DNA of 64,000 nucleotides from an uncultured Lachnospiraceae bacterium (GTDB taxonomy: Bacteria; Bacillota; Clostridia; Lachnospirales; Lachnospiraceae), in contig CANQRR010000004.1 in assembly GCA_947626285.1 (NCBI GenBank), positions 45,732 to 109,731 of the forward strand, written 5' to 3'. The notes under the pieces are model-generated. The model saw only the letters and a program-made list of their open reading frames with translations. It had not been told where the DNA came from and did no database searches. This document shows, piece after piece, positions 24,122 to 30,262 of this stretch; the first letter of the stretch is position 1, and every line of letters begins with the position of its first letter. The translations under genes were made by a program, and so were the position numbers.

Positions 24122-26167
24122 CTACGCATTCACCATCATCGTCTGAATATCGTAGGAGAGCGTGACGCCGCTCCCGGCGTAGATCTTGTAGAACTGGTTC
24201 ACCACACGGTCCGCCACCATCCTGCCGTTTTCGAGATTCGTGTCCACCAGGGTCACGATATACTGCAGGCTGCTGTAGCGGCTGCCCACGTCCACCATGC
24301 GCAGGGAGTACGCGGCGGCGATCTCCAGTGTAGACATCGCCTCCTCGCACGCGCTGTTGTCCAGAATGTCCTGGGTCTCGCTCCCGATCGTGTAGAGGAT
24401 CGTCTGCACCATCTGCCCCTTGCGCTTGACGCAGCGGGACAGATAGCTGTACAGATTCGGGAACTCCTCGTAAGGCACCCGGAAAAGGCCGCGTCCCTCG
24501 TCCATATTGCCCTCCAGCACGCGGCGGATGTGGTCGAGATCCGTCCCCGGTCTCTGCGCCGGCGCTTTCTTCGCGTCTCCCCGGAAGAAGCGGCAGGCAT
24601 TTTTGCCGTTTTCCTTCACATAGTACAGCGCCTTGTCCGCGCTGCCGTACAGGGCGGAAAAGCTCCGGCCGTCTGAGGGACAGATGGAGATCCCCACGGA
24701 GATGTGCACGGGATTTTTCAGACCGGTCTCCTGAAATCCAAGCGCGAACGCGTCCCGGATCTGACGGAATTTTTCCATCAGCGCGTCCCGTTTCGTCTCG
24801 TCCGTGTAGAACACGACGAACTCATCCCCGCCCATGCGGAAAAGGACGTCCTTGTCGTCCACGCCGGAGGCCAGGGCCGCGGCGAGCAGCTTCAGGATCT
24901 TATCCCCCATCAGATGTCCGTATGTATCGTTTACATTTTTAAAATTGTCCAGGTTCACGATCAGCAGACCGCCCTTATGCGCCTCCGCGAGGAGTCCGTC
25001 GATCGCCTTCTCGCCGTAGCCGCGATTGTGGATCCCGGTCAGCGAATCCAGCGCGTTCTTCTCCGTGCCGTACTCCGAGAGGATGCGGCTGATCAGCGAG
25101 CTGTTCTCGTCCACGATATTCCACTGCTCTTTCTCAGCGTTATCGCCCTCTCTTCTGGTCTGCGGTGGAAGATAGAAGTCTTCCTTGAGCATCTCCACAA
25201 ACACATGGGCCAGATACGGATCAAACTGCGTCCCTGAGCAGCGCTCGAACTCCGCCATCACCTTCTCATTCGGAAGCTTGGCGCGGTAAATACGGTTCGA
25301 TGTCATCGCGTCGTAGGCGTCCGCGATCGCGATGATGCGCGCGCAGTACGGGATCTCCTCCCCCGCCAGGCCAAAGGGATAACCCTTCCCGTCGAAACGC
25401 TCATGATGGTAGAGCGCTCCGTCGGCCACGCCCGGGATCATGCGGATATTCTTCAGGATCTCGCCGCCGATGACCGGATGCTTCTTGATCTGCACGAATT
25501 CCTCTTCGTTCAGGCGGCTCGGCTTGTTCAGGATCGAATCCGGGACGCCGATCTTGCCGATGTCGTGGAGCAGGCCGATGTGGTAGATATTCTGCACCTC
25601 CTCCTCGCTCCAGCCCAGGCGCTTCGCGATCTCCTTTGAACACTTGGCGACGCGCACCGAATGGCCGGAGGTGTACGCGTCCTTGGCGTCGATCGTGTTC
25701 GCGATCGTCAGGATCGAGTTCAGGGACAGCTTTTCCAGCATCTTGCTCTTTTCCTCGAGCTTATCCTCGAGCTCCACCCGCAGCCCGTACAGCTCGATCA
25801 GGCGGCTGATCCGGCTCTTGACCGTCGTCGGCACAAAGGGCTTGGCGATGAAGTCGGCGGCGCCCATCTCGAAGAATTCCTTCTCCGTCTCAGGGGCGGA
25901 ATCAGCCGTCAGGATGATGACCGGAATCTTCGCCCAGTCCGGATTTTCCCGTATCTTCGCCATCGTCTCCGCGCCGTCCATCTCCGGCATGCGGAAATCG
26001 AGCAGGATCAGCTTCGGCTCGCATTTTTCCAAAAGCTCCAACGCCTGTTTCCCCGAATCCGCCGAGACGACATGGTAATCGTCTTTCAGGATCCGCTCCG
26101 CAAATTTTCGATTGACCGGGCTGTCGTCCACAATAAGAATGTCTATCTTCTCTAACTGTTCCGGCAT
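24122..26167 (-). CDS. Receiver/HD-GYP/GGDEF c-di-GMP turnover protein
   Basis: This 681-residue protein joins three signalling domains: an N-terminal receiver (DD at 14-15, phospho-acceptor D57 in LILLDFRMPEMDG), an HD-GYP phosphodiesterase (HDIGKIGVPD at 201-210; HHERFDGKGYP at 254-264, all metal and GYP residues intact), and a GGDEF diguanylate cyclase (RMGGDEF, 444-450, intact). About 140 further residues at the end have no recognised domain. It can in principle both make and break c-di-GMP, with the receiver choosing. No partner kinase is adjacent. A TTGTGA-16-TACAAT promoter lies upstream, next to copies of the 21-bp-period motif. Confidence 0.92.
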   Translation of the reverse strand: MPEQLEKIDILIVDDSPVNRKFAERILKDDYHVVSADSGKQALELLEKCEPKLILLDFRMPEMDGAETMAKIRENPDWAKIPVIILTADSAPETEKEFFEMGAADFIAKPFVPTTVKSRISRLIELYGLRVELEDKLEEKSKMLEKLSLNSILTIANTIDAKDAYTSGHSVRVAKCSKEIAKRLGWSEEEVQNIYHIGLLHDIGKIGVPDSILNKPSRLNEEEFVQIKKHPVIGGEILKNIRMIPGVADGALYHHERFDGKGYPFGLAGEEIPYCARIIAIADAYDAMTSNRIYRAKLPNEKVMAEFERCSGTQFDPYLAHVFVEMLKEDFYLPPQTRREGDNAEKEQWNIVDENSSLISRILSEYGTEKNALDSLTGIHNRGYGEKAIDGLLAEAHKGGLLIVNLDNFKNVNDTYGHLMGDKILKLLAAALASGVDDKDVLFRMGGDEFVVFYTDETKRDALMEKFRQIRDAFALGFQETGLKNPVHISVGISICPSDGRSFSALYGSADKALYYVKENGKNACRFFRGDAKKAPAQRPGTDLDHIRRVLEGNMDEGRGLFRVPYEEFPNLYSYLSRCVKRKGQMVQTILYTIGSETQDILDNSACEEAMSTLEIAAAYSLRMVDVGSRYSSLQYIVTLVDTNLENGRMVADRVVNQFYKIYAGSGVTLSYDIQTMMVNA

Positions 26168-26234
26168 GCTCTCTCCTCCTGCGTTCTTCGATATGCTTGT
26201 TTCAGGCAGTGAACCGCACTTCTTTCAATTTAAC

Positions 26235-26262
26235 ATTGTAGCACAAAAAAGAAATTTCACAA
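26235..26262 (-). promoter_or_regulatory. Promoter of the HD-GYP/GGDEF gene
   Basis: On the minus strand TTGTGA (26262-26257) and TACAAT (26240-26235) are 16 bp apart, a good sigmaA match. The first repeat copy (26274) begins 12 bp upstream of the -35. Confidence 0.6.
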
Positions 26263-26273
26263 GACGTCTCTTA

Positions 26274-26309
26274 TGACTTTTATGCAATCATAACTGACTT
26301 TTATGAAAC
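26274..26309 (+). repeat. Pair of 21-bp-period motifs near the HD-GYP promoter
   Basis: TGACTTTTATGCAATC (26274) and TGACTTTTATGAAAC (26295) are 21 bp apart. They flank the -35 of the divergent HD-GYP gene, which suggests control of both sides of this intergenic region. Confidence 0.55.
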
Positions 26310-26323
26310 AGGGCGGCCAGACC

Positions 26324-26396
26324 TGACGTTTGTGCAATCAAAGCTGACGTTTATGAAATCGAAGCTGTGCAATTTGGTAATCTATGGTAGTATAAA
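26324..26396 (+). promoter_or_regulatory. Motif pair and promoter of the orphan precursor
   Basis: TGACGTTTGTGCAATC (26324) and TGACGTTTATGAAATC (26345) are 21 bp apart. A -10 like TATAAA follows at 26391-26396 in GTAGTATAAAGAGG, without a good -35. A LytTR-type direct repeat just upstream of a promoter lacking its -35 is the classic arrangement for activation. Of the remaining 362 bp between genes, 26397-26515 shows no further feature. Confidence 0.55.
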
Positions 26397-26529
26397 GAGG
26401 CAAAATCTGTCTGCGCTGAATTTGGGGAAACACGGAGGAACAAGGACAGCTGTCCCTAACAAAATCCCCTGTTCACCGTATCAAGAGATGTAGAAATGTT
26501 TCAGATCATCATTAAAGGAGGGATTTGAA

Positions 26530-26928
26530 ATGGAATGGACAAAACAAAAACAGGCGGAAGTGTGCGTCGAACTGCAGAAAAAGGCGATGGTGGACGAAGC
26601 CTTCCGCAAAGAGCTTCTAGCTGACCCGGCAAAGGCGATCGAAATGCTTACCGGAGAAAAGCCCCCGGAGGACTTCCGCCTCAAGGTGGTCGAGAACGAC
26701 CCTGCCTACACGGCGACCATGGTCCTGCCCGATTTCGCTGGGAAAGAACTGACGGAGGAAGAATCCGACGCGGTCAGCGGAGGGATAAATCTCAAGCCTT
26801 ATGCCCCGGGCACCAGATGCACCGGATACTTTTCCTGGACGACCGGCTCAAGTATAGGTGGTTTAGATCAAGGTCTTACGAAACCCAAAAATCCCCATTT
26901 AAACAGACCGGTTTCGGAAACAAAATAG
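26530..26928 (+). CDS. Orphan NHLP-type RiPP precursor
   Basis: This 132-residue precursor has a leader almost the same as that of the precursor at 3461: FRKELLADPAKAIEML, FRLKVVENDPAYTATMVLP and ELTEEESDAVSGG. The predicted core after GG is unrelated: about 47 residues, polar, with one Cys (GTRCTGYFSWTTGSSIGGLD) and a Pro/Asn/Lys-rich tail. It starts after AAAGGAGGGATTTGAA. It is the only precursor on the plus strand, 13 kb from the export genes and 19 kb from the radical SAM enzymes, and must use them in trans if it is matured. It could also serve as a signal peptide for the nearby histidine kinase. Confidence 0.88.
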   Translation: MEWTKQKQAEVCVELQKKAMVDEAFRKELLADPAKAIEMLTGEKPPEDFRLKVVENDPAYTATMVLPDFAGKELTEEESDAVSGGINLKPYAPGTRCTGYFSWTTGSSIGGLDQGLTKPKNPHLNRPVSETK

Positions 26929-26954
26929 GCGGGTCAAACAGACAAAAAGGAAAC

Positions 26955-27009
26955 AGGGCATATTGGCAATCTGCTTTATCCGTTGCCAATATGCCCTGCT
27001 TTGTATTTT
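26955..27009 (+). terminator. Terminator of the orphan precursor
   Basis: AGGGCATATTGGCAA (26955-26969) pairs perfectly with TTGCCAATATGCCCT (26983-26997), a 15-bp stem with a 13-nt loop, followed by GCTTTGTATTTT. The next 100 bp up to 27096 hold nothing recognised. Confidence 0.75.
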
Positions 27010-27096
27010 AAATACTCAGAGAATGTCGTTGTCGGAAGCATACGGCGTTTTCGAATCATATCCGACCAGATGGTATTCCGTTAAATATTTTACTGA

Positions 27097-27139
27097 TTTT
27101 CCACCTACACTTTATCGCTTCCCACCCTTCACGCCAAGA
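27097..27139. repeat. 43-bp direct repeat, left copy
   Basis: The segment beginning TTTTCCACCTACACTTTATC recurs at 28523-28565 with one mismatch. The left copy covers the last codons of the AbrB-like gene. Confidence 0.75.
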
Positions 27140-27375
27140 GTATCCCTAATCTGCACTTCTATAGTAAATTCATTTTCCGGAACAGGAACTAATTCTAAAG
27201 TCAGAAGTGCAACCGATAAAAACTTGTCCAGAGAGCTCAACCGAAGAGGAAATTTCTTGTTGAATATCCGCCTTATCTCATCTACATTCTGTTCGCATAT
27301 CATGCCATGATTCGGAATGGTGACCTGTCCCTTAGCCATTACCTTTGCGTTATCAATAAAAGCATTTACAGCCAT
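27112..27375 (-). CDS. AbrB-like antitoxin/regulator with in-frame insertion
   Basis: The product begins MAVNAFIDNAKVMAKGQVTIP, the usual N-terminus of AbrB/SpoVT-type DNA-binding proteins, where IRDxLGVxxGDR should follow directly. Here IRDTLGVKGGKR comes only about 53 residues later and the protein stops at once, so the fold appears to be split by an inserted in-frame segment and to lack its last strands. It is therefore probably a damaged or remodelled gene. ATG 27375 was taken as start; no strong ribosome site is visible. The gene lies at the end of the cassette with the DUF3990 protein and its 3' end is inside a direct repeat. Confidence 0.5.
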   Translation of the reverse strand: MAVNAFIDNAKVMAKGQVTIPNHGMICEQNVDEIRRIFNKKFPLRLSSLDKFLSVALLTLELVPVPENEFTIEVQIRDTLGVKGGKR

Positions 27376-27439
27376 AATGAACACTGCTTTGCTATTTGTT
27401 AGTCCAAAAGTAGGGATTTCCCTACTCTTATGCCGGATA

Positions 27440-27679
27440 CTACTTGTTGTCTATGCATTTTTCCCTTTTATACATGTCCGCGATATAGGATGGGCCATAA
27501 CCCCACAATTTCGATGATTCATCATACAATAAGGCGCCCGTCCTGGACATTACAAAGTCCTTTAGGATCACGGCCGGAACAAGTTCAGAATCCCGGCCCA
27601 GTTCTTCTACTACCAGTGTAACCAATGCGTCGATCGCAAATTTTTTCTGTTCCTCTGTTACGTCTCTCAATTTTTCCAT
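27440..27679 (-). CDS. Small protein of the DUF3990 cassette
   Basis: A 79-residue soluble protein with no recognised family. It is mostly helical at the start (EEQKKFAIDALVTLVVEELG) and contains DFVMSRTGALLYDESSKLWGYGP. Its first codons overlap the end of the DUF3990 gene by 13 bp, so the two are likely co-translated. In such three-gene cassettes small proteins may neutralise an ADP-ribosylating partner; that is inferred here only from the arrangement. Confidence 0.6.
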   Translation of the reverse strand: MEKLRDVTEEQKKFAIDALVTLVVEELGRDSELVPAVILKDFVMSRTGALLYDESSKLWGYGPSYIADMYKREKCIDNK

Positions 27680-28233
27680 ACTCGTTCACTTCCCTCAAAC
27701 GACAAGCATTGCAGTCCTCGCGCAGTTCTGAAACAAAACTGATCCTTTAAACGCTCCGGGATCAGTCTTCCGATACACAGCCGGTCAGCCTCATCACTGC
27801 CCACCGTGCCGTAAGCTCCAACCAGATAAGTCAGGATCGTGACATTTGTTGCGTCATTCGCGATTTTCCCGCCGATCACATCATATTTCTTCATTTCTTC
27901 AACAACAGCCGGGAACGTATCTGCCTTTCTGTGCCCGACCACACAATGCAGCCAGTCAGCATCAGCATGGCGGAAAATATAGTCTGCCACTCCTTGAACC
28001 GCATGGTAGCGAAAGGCAGAAATTACCCCATACTCCTGTGTCCCATCAATGATTTCCTGTGCCCTTGCCTTCTTCATCGATGTGCCTGTGAACTCCCTGG
28101 CCTGCTTTTTCGATGATGTCAGATAAAATCCCTTTCCAAAATCCTTGTAGTTCGCACACTTTGCAAGATCCGGTGCTTTCACCTCACAGTAACTTCCGTG
28201 ATAAAGAAGCATGCCATCAGTTAATTGCAGCAT
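27667..28233 (-). CDS. DUF3990 protein, ADP-ribosyltransferase-like
   Basis: This 188-residue protein begins with the DUF3990 pattern LLYHGSYCEVKAPDLAKC and DFGKGFYLTSSKKQAREF. The YHG and GFYLT motifs correspond to the His and Tyr positions of the H-Y-E class of ADP-ribosyltransferases, and the rest of the length fits the family. Proteins of this class in small overlapping gene sets are suspected toxins, but the family has no settled function. It overlaps the DUF3791-like gene upstream by 17 bp and the 79-residue gene downstream by 13 bp. The area is poorer in GC than its surroundings, which suggests transfer. Confidence 0.75.
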   Translation of the reverse strand: MLQLTDGMLLYHGSYCEVKAPDLAKCANYKDFGKGFYLTSSKKQAREFTGTSMKKARAQEIIDGTQEYGVISAFRYHAVQGVADYIFRHADADWLHCVVGHRKADTFPAVVEEMKKYDVIGGKIANDATNVTILTYLVGAYGTVGSDEADRLCIGRLIPERLKDQFCFRTARGLQCLSFEGSERVWKN

Positions 28234-28450
28234 TCACATCCGCCCCCTTATTCCGAAGCAGTGTTTTGACCTCATCGAACACCGCCCGATCACCCTCCAT
28301 ATGAAACATGCCATAGCAGTCCTCTATAAATTCGAAAATATGATAACAGTCAAAGAGCGCTGCAACCTTCGGAACAGACATATTCCATTCCTCTGAGGCA
28401 AAGCGGAGCAGGCGAACCTGCATAAACACAATTTCAGATCTTTCACTCAT
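28217..28450 (-). CDS. DUF3791-like small protein
   Basis: A 77-residue protein, first of the cassette, starting after GGGAGAATGATGAT. The pattern (VFMQVRLLRFASEEWNMSVPKVAALFDCYHIFEFIEDCYGMFHMEGDRAVFDEV) fits DUF3791, which is often found beside DUF3990 genes. A regulator or antitoxin role is likely by context but unproven. Confidence 0.65.
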   Translation of the reverse strand: MSERSEIVFMQVRLLRFASEEWNMSVPKVAALFDCYHIFEFIEDCYGMFHMEGDRAVFDEVKTLLRNKGADVNAAIN

Positions 28451-28522
28451 ATCATCATTCTCCCTTTCCCTGCTTCCATCTCCCCATGCTTCTATCTTTC
28501 TCCGAATCTTTCGATCTGCCTC

Positions 28523-28565
28523 TTTTCCACCTACACTTTATCGCTTCCCACCCTTCACGTCAAGA
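28523..28565. repeat. 43-bp direct repeat, right copy
   Basis: This copy matches 27097-27139 with one change (ACGT for ACGC). The two copies enclose the AbrB-like and DUF3990 cassette (about 1.4 kb), as expected for a unit that moved in or could be lost by recombination. Confidence 0.75.
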
Positions 28566-28683
28566 CAAATCACTTTACTTCCTGCGCATTGCTTACCCAA
28601 TGCCAAAATACCCTGCTCTGCAAAGCAAAGTCCGACAGGGTCTACTCGAAAATCTGGCAACACTCCTGAATTGCAACCTGTCA

Positions 28684-28728
28684 GCAAAAAAATTCCGCAG
28701 ACACGTGCTCTCACGCATCTGCGGAATT
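28684..28728 (-). terminator. Intrinsic terminator
   Basis: On the minus strand AATTCCGCAGA (28728-28718) pairs perfectly with TCTGCGGAATT (28701-28691), followed by a run of T (TTTTTTTGC). Of the intergenic hairpins here it is the strongest. Confidence 0.75.
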
Positions 28729-28880
28729 CAAAGGGGAGGATAAGTATTTATCTTATCTTTCGTGTGTTATCATCGGAGGGGGTCCAATGATAAGAGCTTA
28801 CGCTGATCTCGCGAGATCTTTCCGTTCGCCTCTTTCGAAGCTTCTCTCTTGAGATCAGTTATAGTATGACCGCTTTTTCA
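28684..28880 (-). ncRNA. Candidate structured small RNA with C-rich loops
   Basis: No gene lies between 28451 and 28976 (526 bp). On the minus strand a CTGATCTC/GAGATCAG pairing (alternative to a palindrome GATCTCGCGAGATC) is followed by a 7-bp hairpin TTATCAT/ATGATAA (28767-28793) whose loop contains CCCCCTCC, then a single-stranded TCCTCCCC, then a strong terminator. C-rich loops that match ribosome sites are typical of Firmicute regulatory RNAs. An AT-rich CATACTATAAC at the 5' side may be the -10; no good -35 was found. No known RNA family was assigned. Confidence 0.35.
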
Positions 28881-28904
28881 GGGAATATACAGCCAACTGT
28901 AAAT

Positions 28905-28938
28905 TTTTTTAAAATACCCGGAAGTTCGCACTCCCGGG
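28905..28938 (-). terminator. Terminator of the aldo/keto reductase gene
   Basis: On the minus strand CCCGGGAGT-GCGA-ACTTCCGGG (28938-28917) forms a 9-bp stem with a GNRA-type loop, followed by TATTTTAAAAAAATTT. Confidence 0.65.
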
Positions 28939-28976
28939 ATTTCGATGTGTCGATCCATTTGCTTCTGCCGCGTTTT

Positions 28977-29999
28977 TCAGTACGCCTTCCCCGCCAGGAT
29001 CTCCTTGTAATCCTTGAGGTTTTTCTGCAGAAGCTCCGGCGTGTTCAGGTGGTACGGGCACTTCGCCATGCACTGCCCACAGTGCAGGCACTCCTCGATC
29101 TTCATCATCCTCGCCTGTCCCTCCGGCGTGAGCCAGTCCGCGGACGGCGAACGGCGCAGCAGCAGCGACATGCGCGCGCAGTTGTTGATCTCGATACCGG
29201 CCGGGCAAGGCATGCAGTAGCCGCAGCCACGGCAAAAGTCGCCCATCAGTTCCGCGCGGTCCTTCTCGATCAGCGCGCGGAGCTCATCCGTCATCTTCGG
29301 CGGATTGTCAATGTAGGACAAGAATTCCTCCAGCTCGCTCATTCGCTGCACGCCCCAGATCGGGAGCACGTTGTCAAACTGCGCCTCGAACGCATAGGCC
29401 GCGGCCGAGTTCGTGATCAGGCCGCCCGAGAGCGCCTTCATCGCGATGAAGCCCATGTCCGCCTCTTTGCACTTTTTCACCAGGGCAATGTCCTCGTCGG
29501 ACGCCAGATAGCAAAACGGAAACTGCAGGGTGTCGTACAGCCCGCTCTCGATCGCCTCGTTCGCCACCGCCAGCCGGTGGTTCGTGATGCCGATGTGCCG
29601 GATCTTGCCCTGCTTCTTCGCCTCCAGCATGCAGTCGTACAATCCGCTCTCGTCGCCCGGCTTCGGGCAGAACGCCGGATTGTGGAACTGGTAGATGTCC
29701 ACATAATCGGTCTTCAGATTCGTGAGCGTCGTCTCCAGATCCTTCCAGAATCCCTCCGGGTCGGTCGAACCGGTCTTCGTGGATATGTACACTTTGTCGC
29801 GCACGTCAGAGAGTGCCAGCCCCAGCTTGTGCTCGCTGTCCGAATACCAGCGCGCCGTGTCAAAGAAATGGATGCCGCGCTCGTACGCCGTGCGCAGGAT
29901 CTTCACTGCGTCCTCGTCGCTGACGCGCTGGATCGGCAGCGCGCCGAATCCGTTCTTATTTACCACGATCTCTGTCTTGCCAAGTCTCACTGTCTCCAT
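28977..29999 (-). CDS. Aldo/keto reductase with C-terminal ferredoxin domain
   Basis: The product has 340 residues. Residues 1-260 form an aldo/keto reductase barrel (NGFGALPIQRVS, FFDTARWYSDSEHKLG with the catalytic Asp/Tyr, HIGITNH, FMAMK-type motif GFIAMKALSGG). The end carries two ferredoxin-type clusters: CRGCGYCMPCPAGI and CLHCGQCMAKCPYHL. This combined type occurs widely in anaerobes and probably couples carbonyl reduction to Fe-S electron transfer; the substrate is unknown. ATG 29999 was chosen since AGGAGGAGTGACGAG precedes it. It is monocistronic with its own terminator. Confidence 0.9.
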   Translation of the reverse strand: METVRLGKTEIVVNKNGFGALPIQRVSDEDAVKILRTAYERGIHFFDTARWYSDSEHKLGLALSDVRDKVYISTKTGSTDPEGFWKDLETTLTNLKTDYVDIYQFHNPAFCPKPGDESGLYDCMLEAKKQGKIRHIGITNHRLAVANEAIESGLYDTLQFPFCYLASDEDIALVKKCKEADMGFIAMKALSGGLITNSAAAYAFEAQFDNVLPIWGVQRMSELEEFLSYIDNPPKMTDELRALIEKDRAELMGDFCRGCGYCMPCPAGIEINNCARMSLLLRRSPSADWLTPEGQARMMKIEECLHCGQCMAKCPYHLNTPELLQKNLKDYKEILAGKAY

Positions 30000-30146
30000 C
30001 TCGTCACTCCTCCTGCTTTTCATTTTTTTCAAGTTCATTTTTCCAGATACATTGTTTCTCCAGATTTCAGGGGCAGCGCCGTGTTTTCTGAGCGCCCCGT
30101 TTTCCTTGATTATATTCCCCAGCACTGCAATCGTCAATCCTGCAGC

Positions 30147-30199
30147 GCCCGGATTCCCTCAGCCGGATTCCTTTAGCCGGATTTCCTCAGCCAAATTCA
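30147..30199. repeat. Short 14-bp tandem repeat
   Basis: Three units of the form GCCGGATTCCTTTA (with small changes; the first is 15 bp) follow each other, and a fourth decayed unit starts GCCAAATTCA. It lies just downstream of the ABC transporter gene; no function is apparent. Confidence 0.5.
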
Positions 30200-30262
30200 G
30201 GCTGTCAGGTTCAGCCGCTTATCCCCTCTTTAGCAGATCCCGGATGACCTTCCCCGCGAGGA

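Noticed and set aside
28486..28743. 85-residue plus-strand frame
   Set aside because: It runs through the direct repeat and a minus-strand terminator hairpin and has no ribosome site or known motif.
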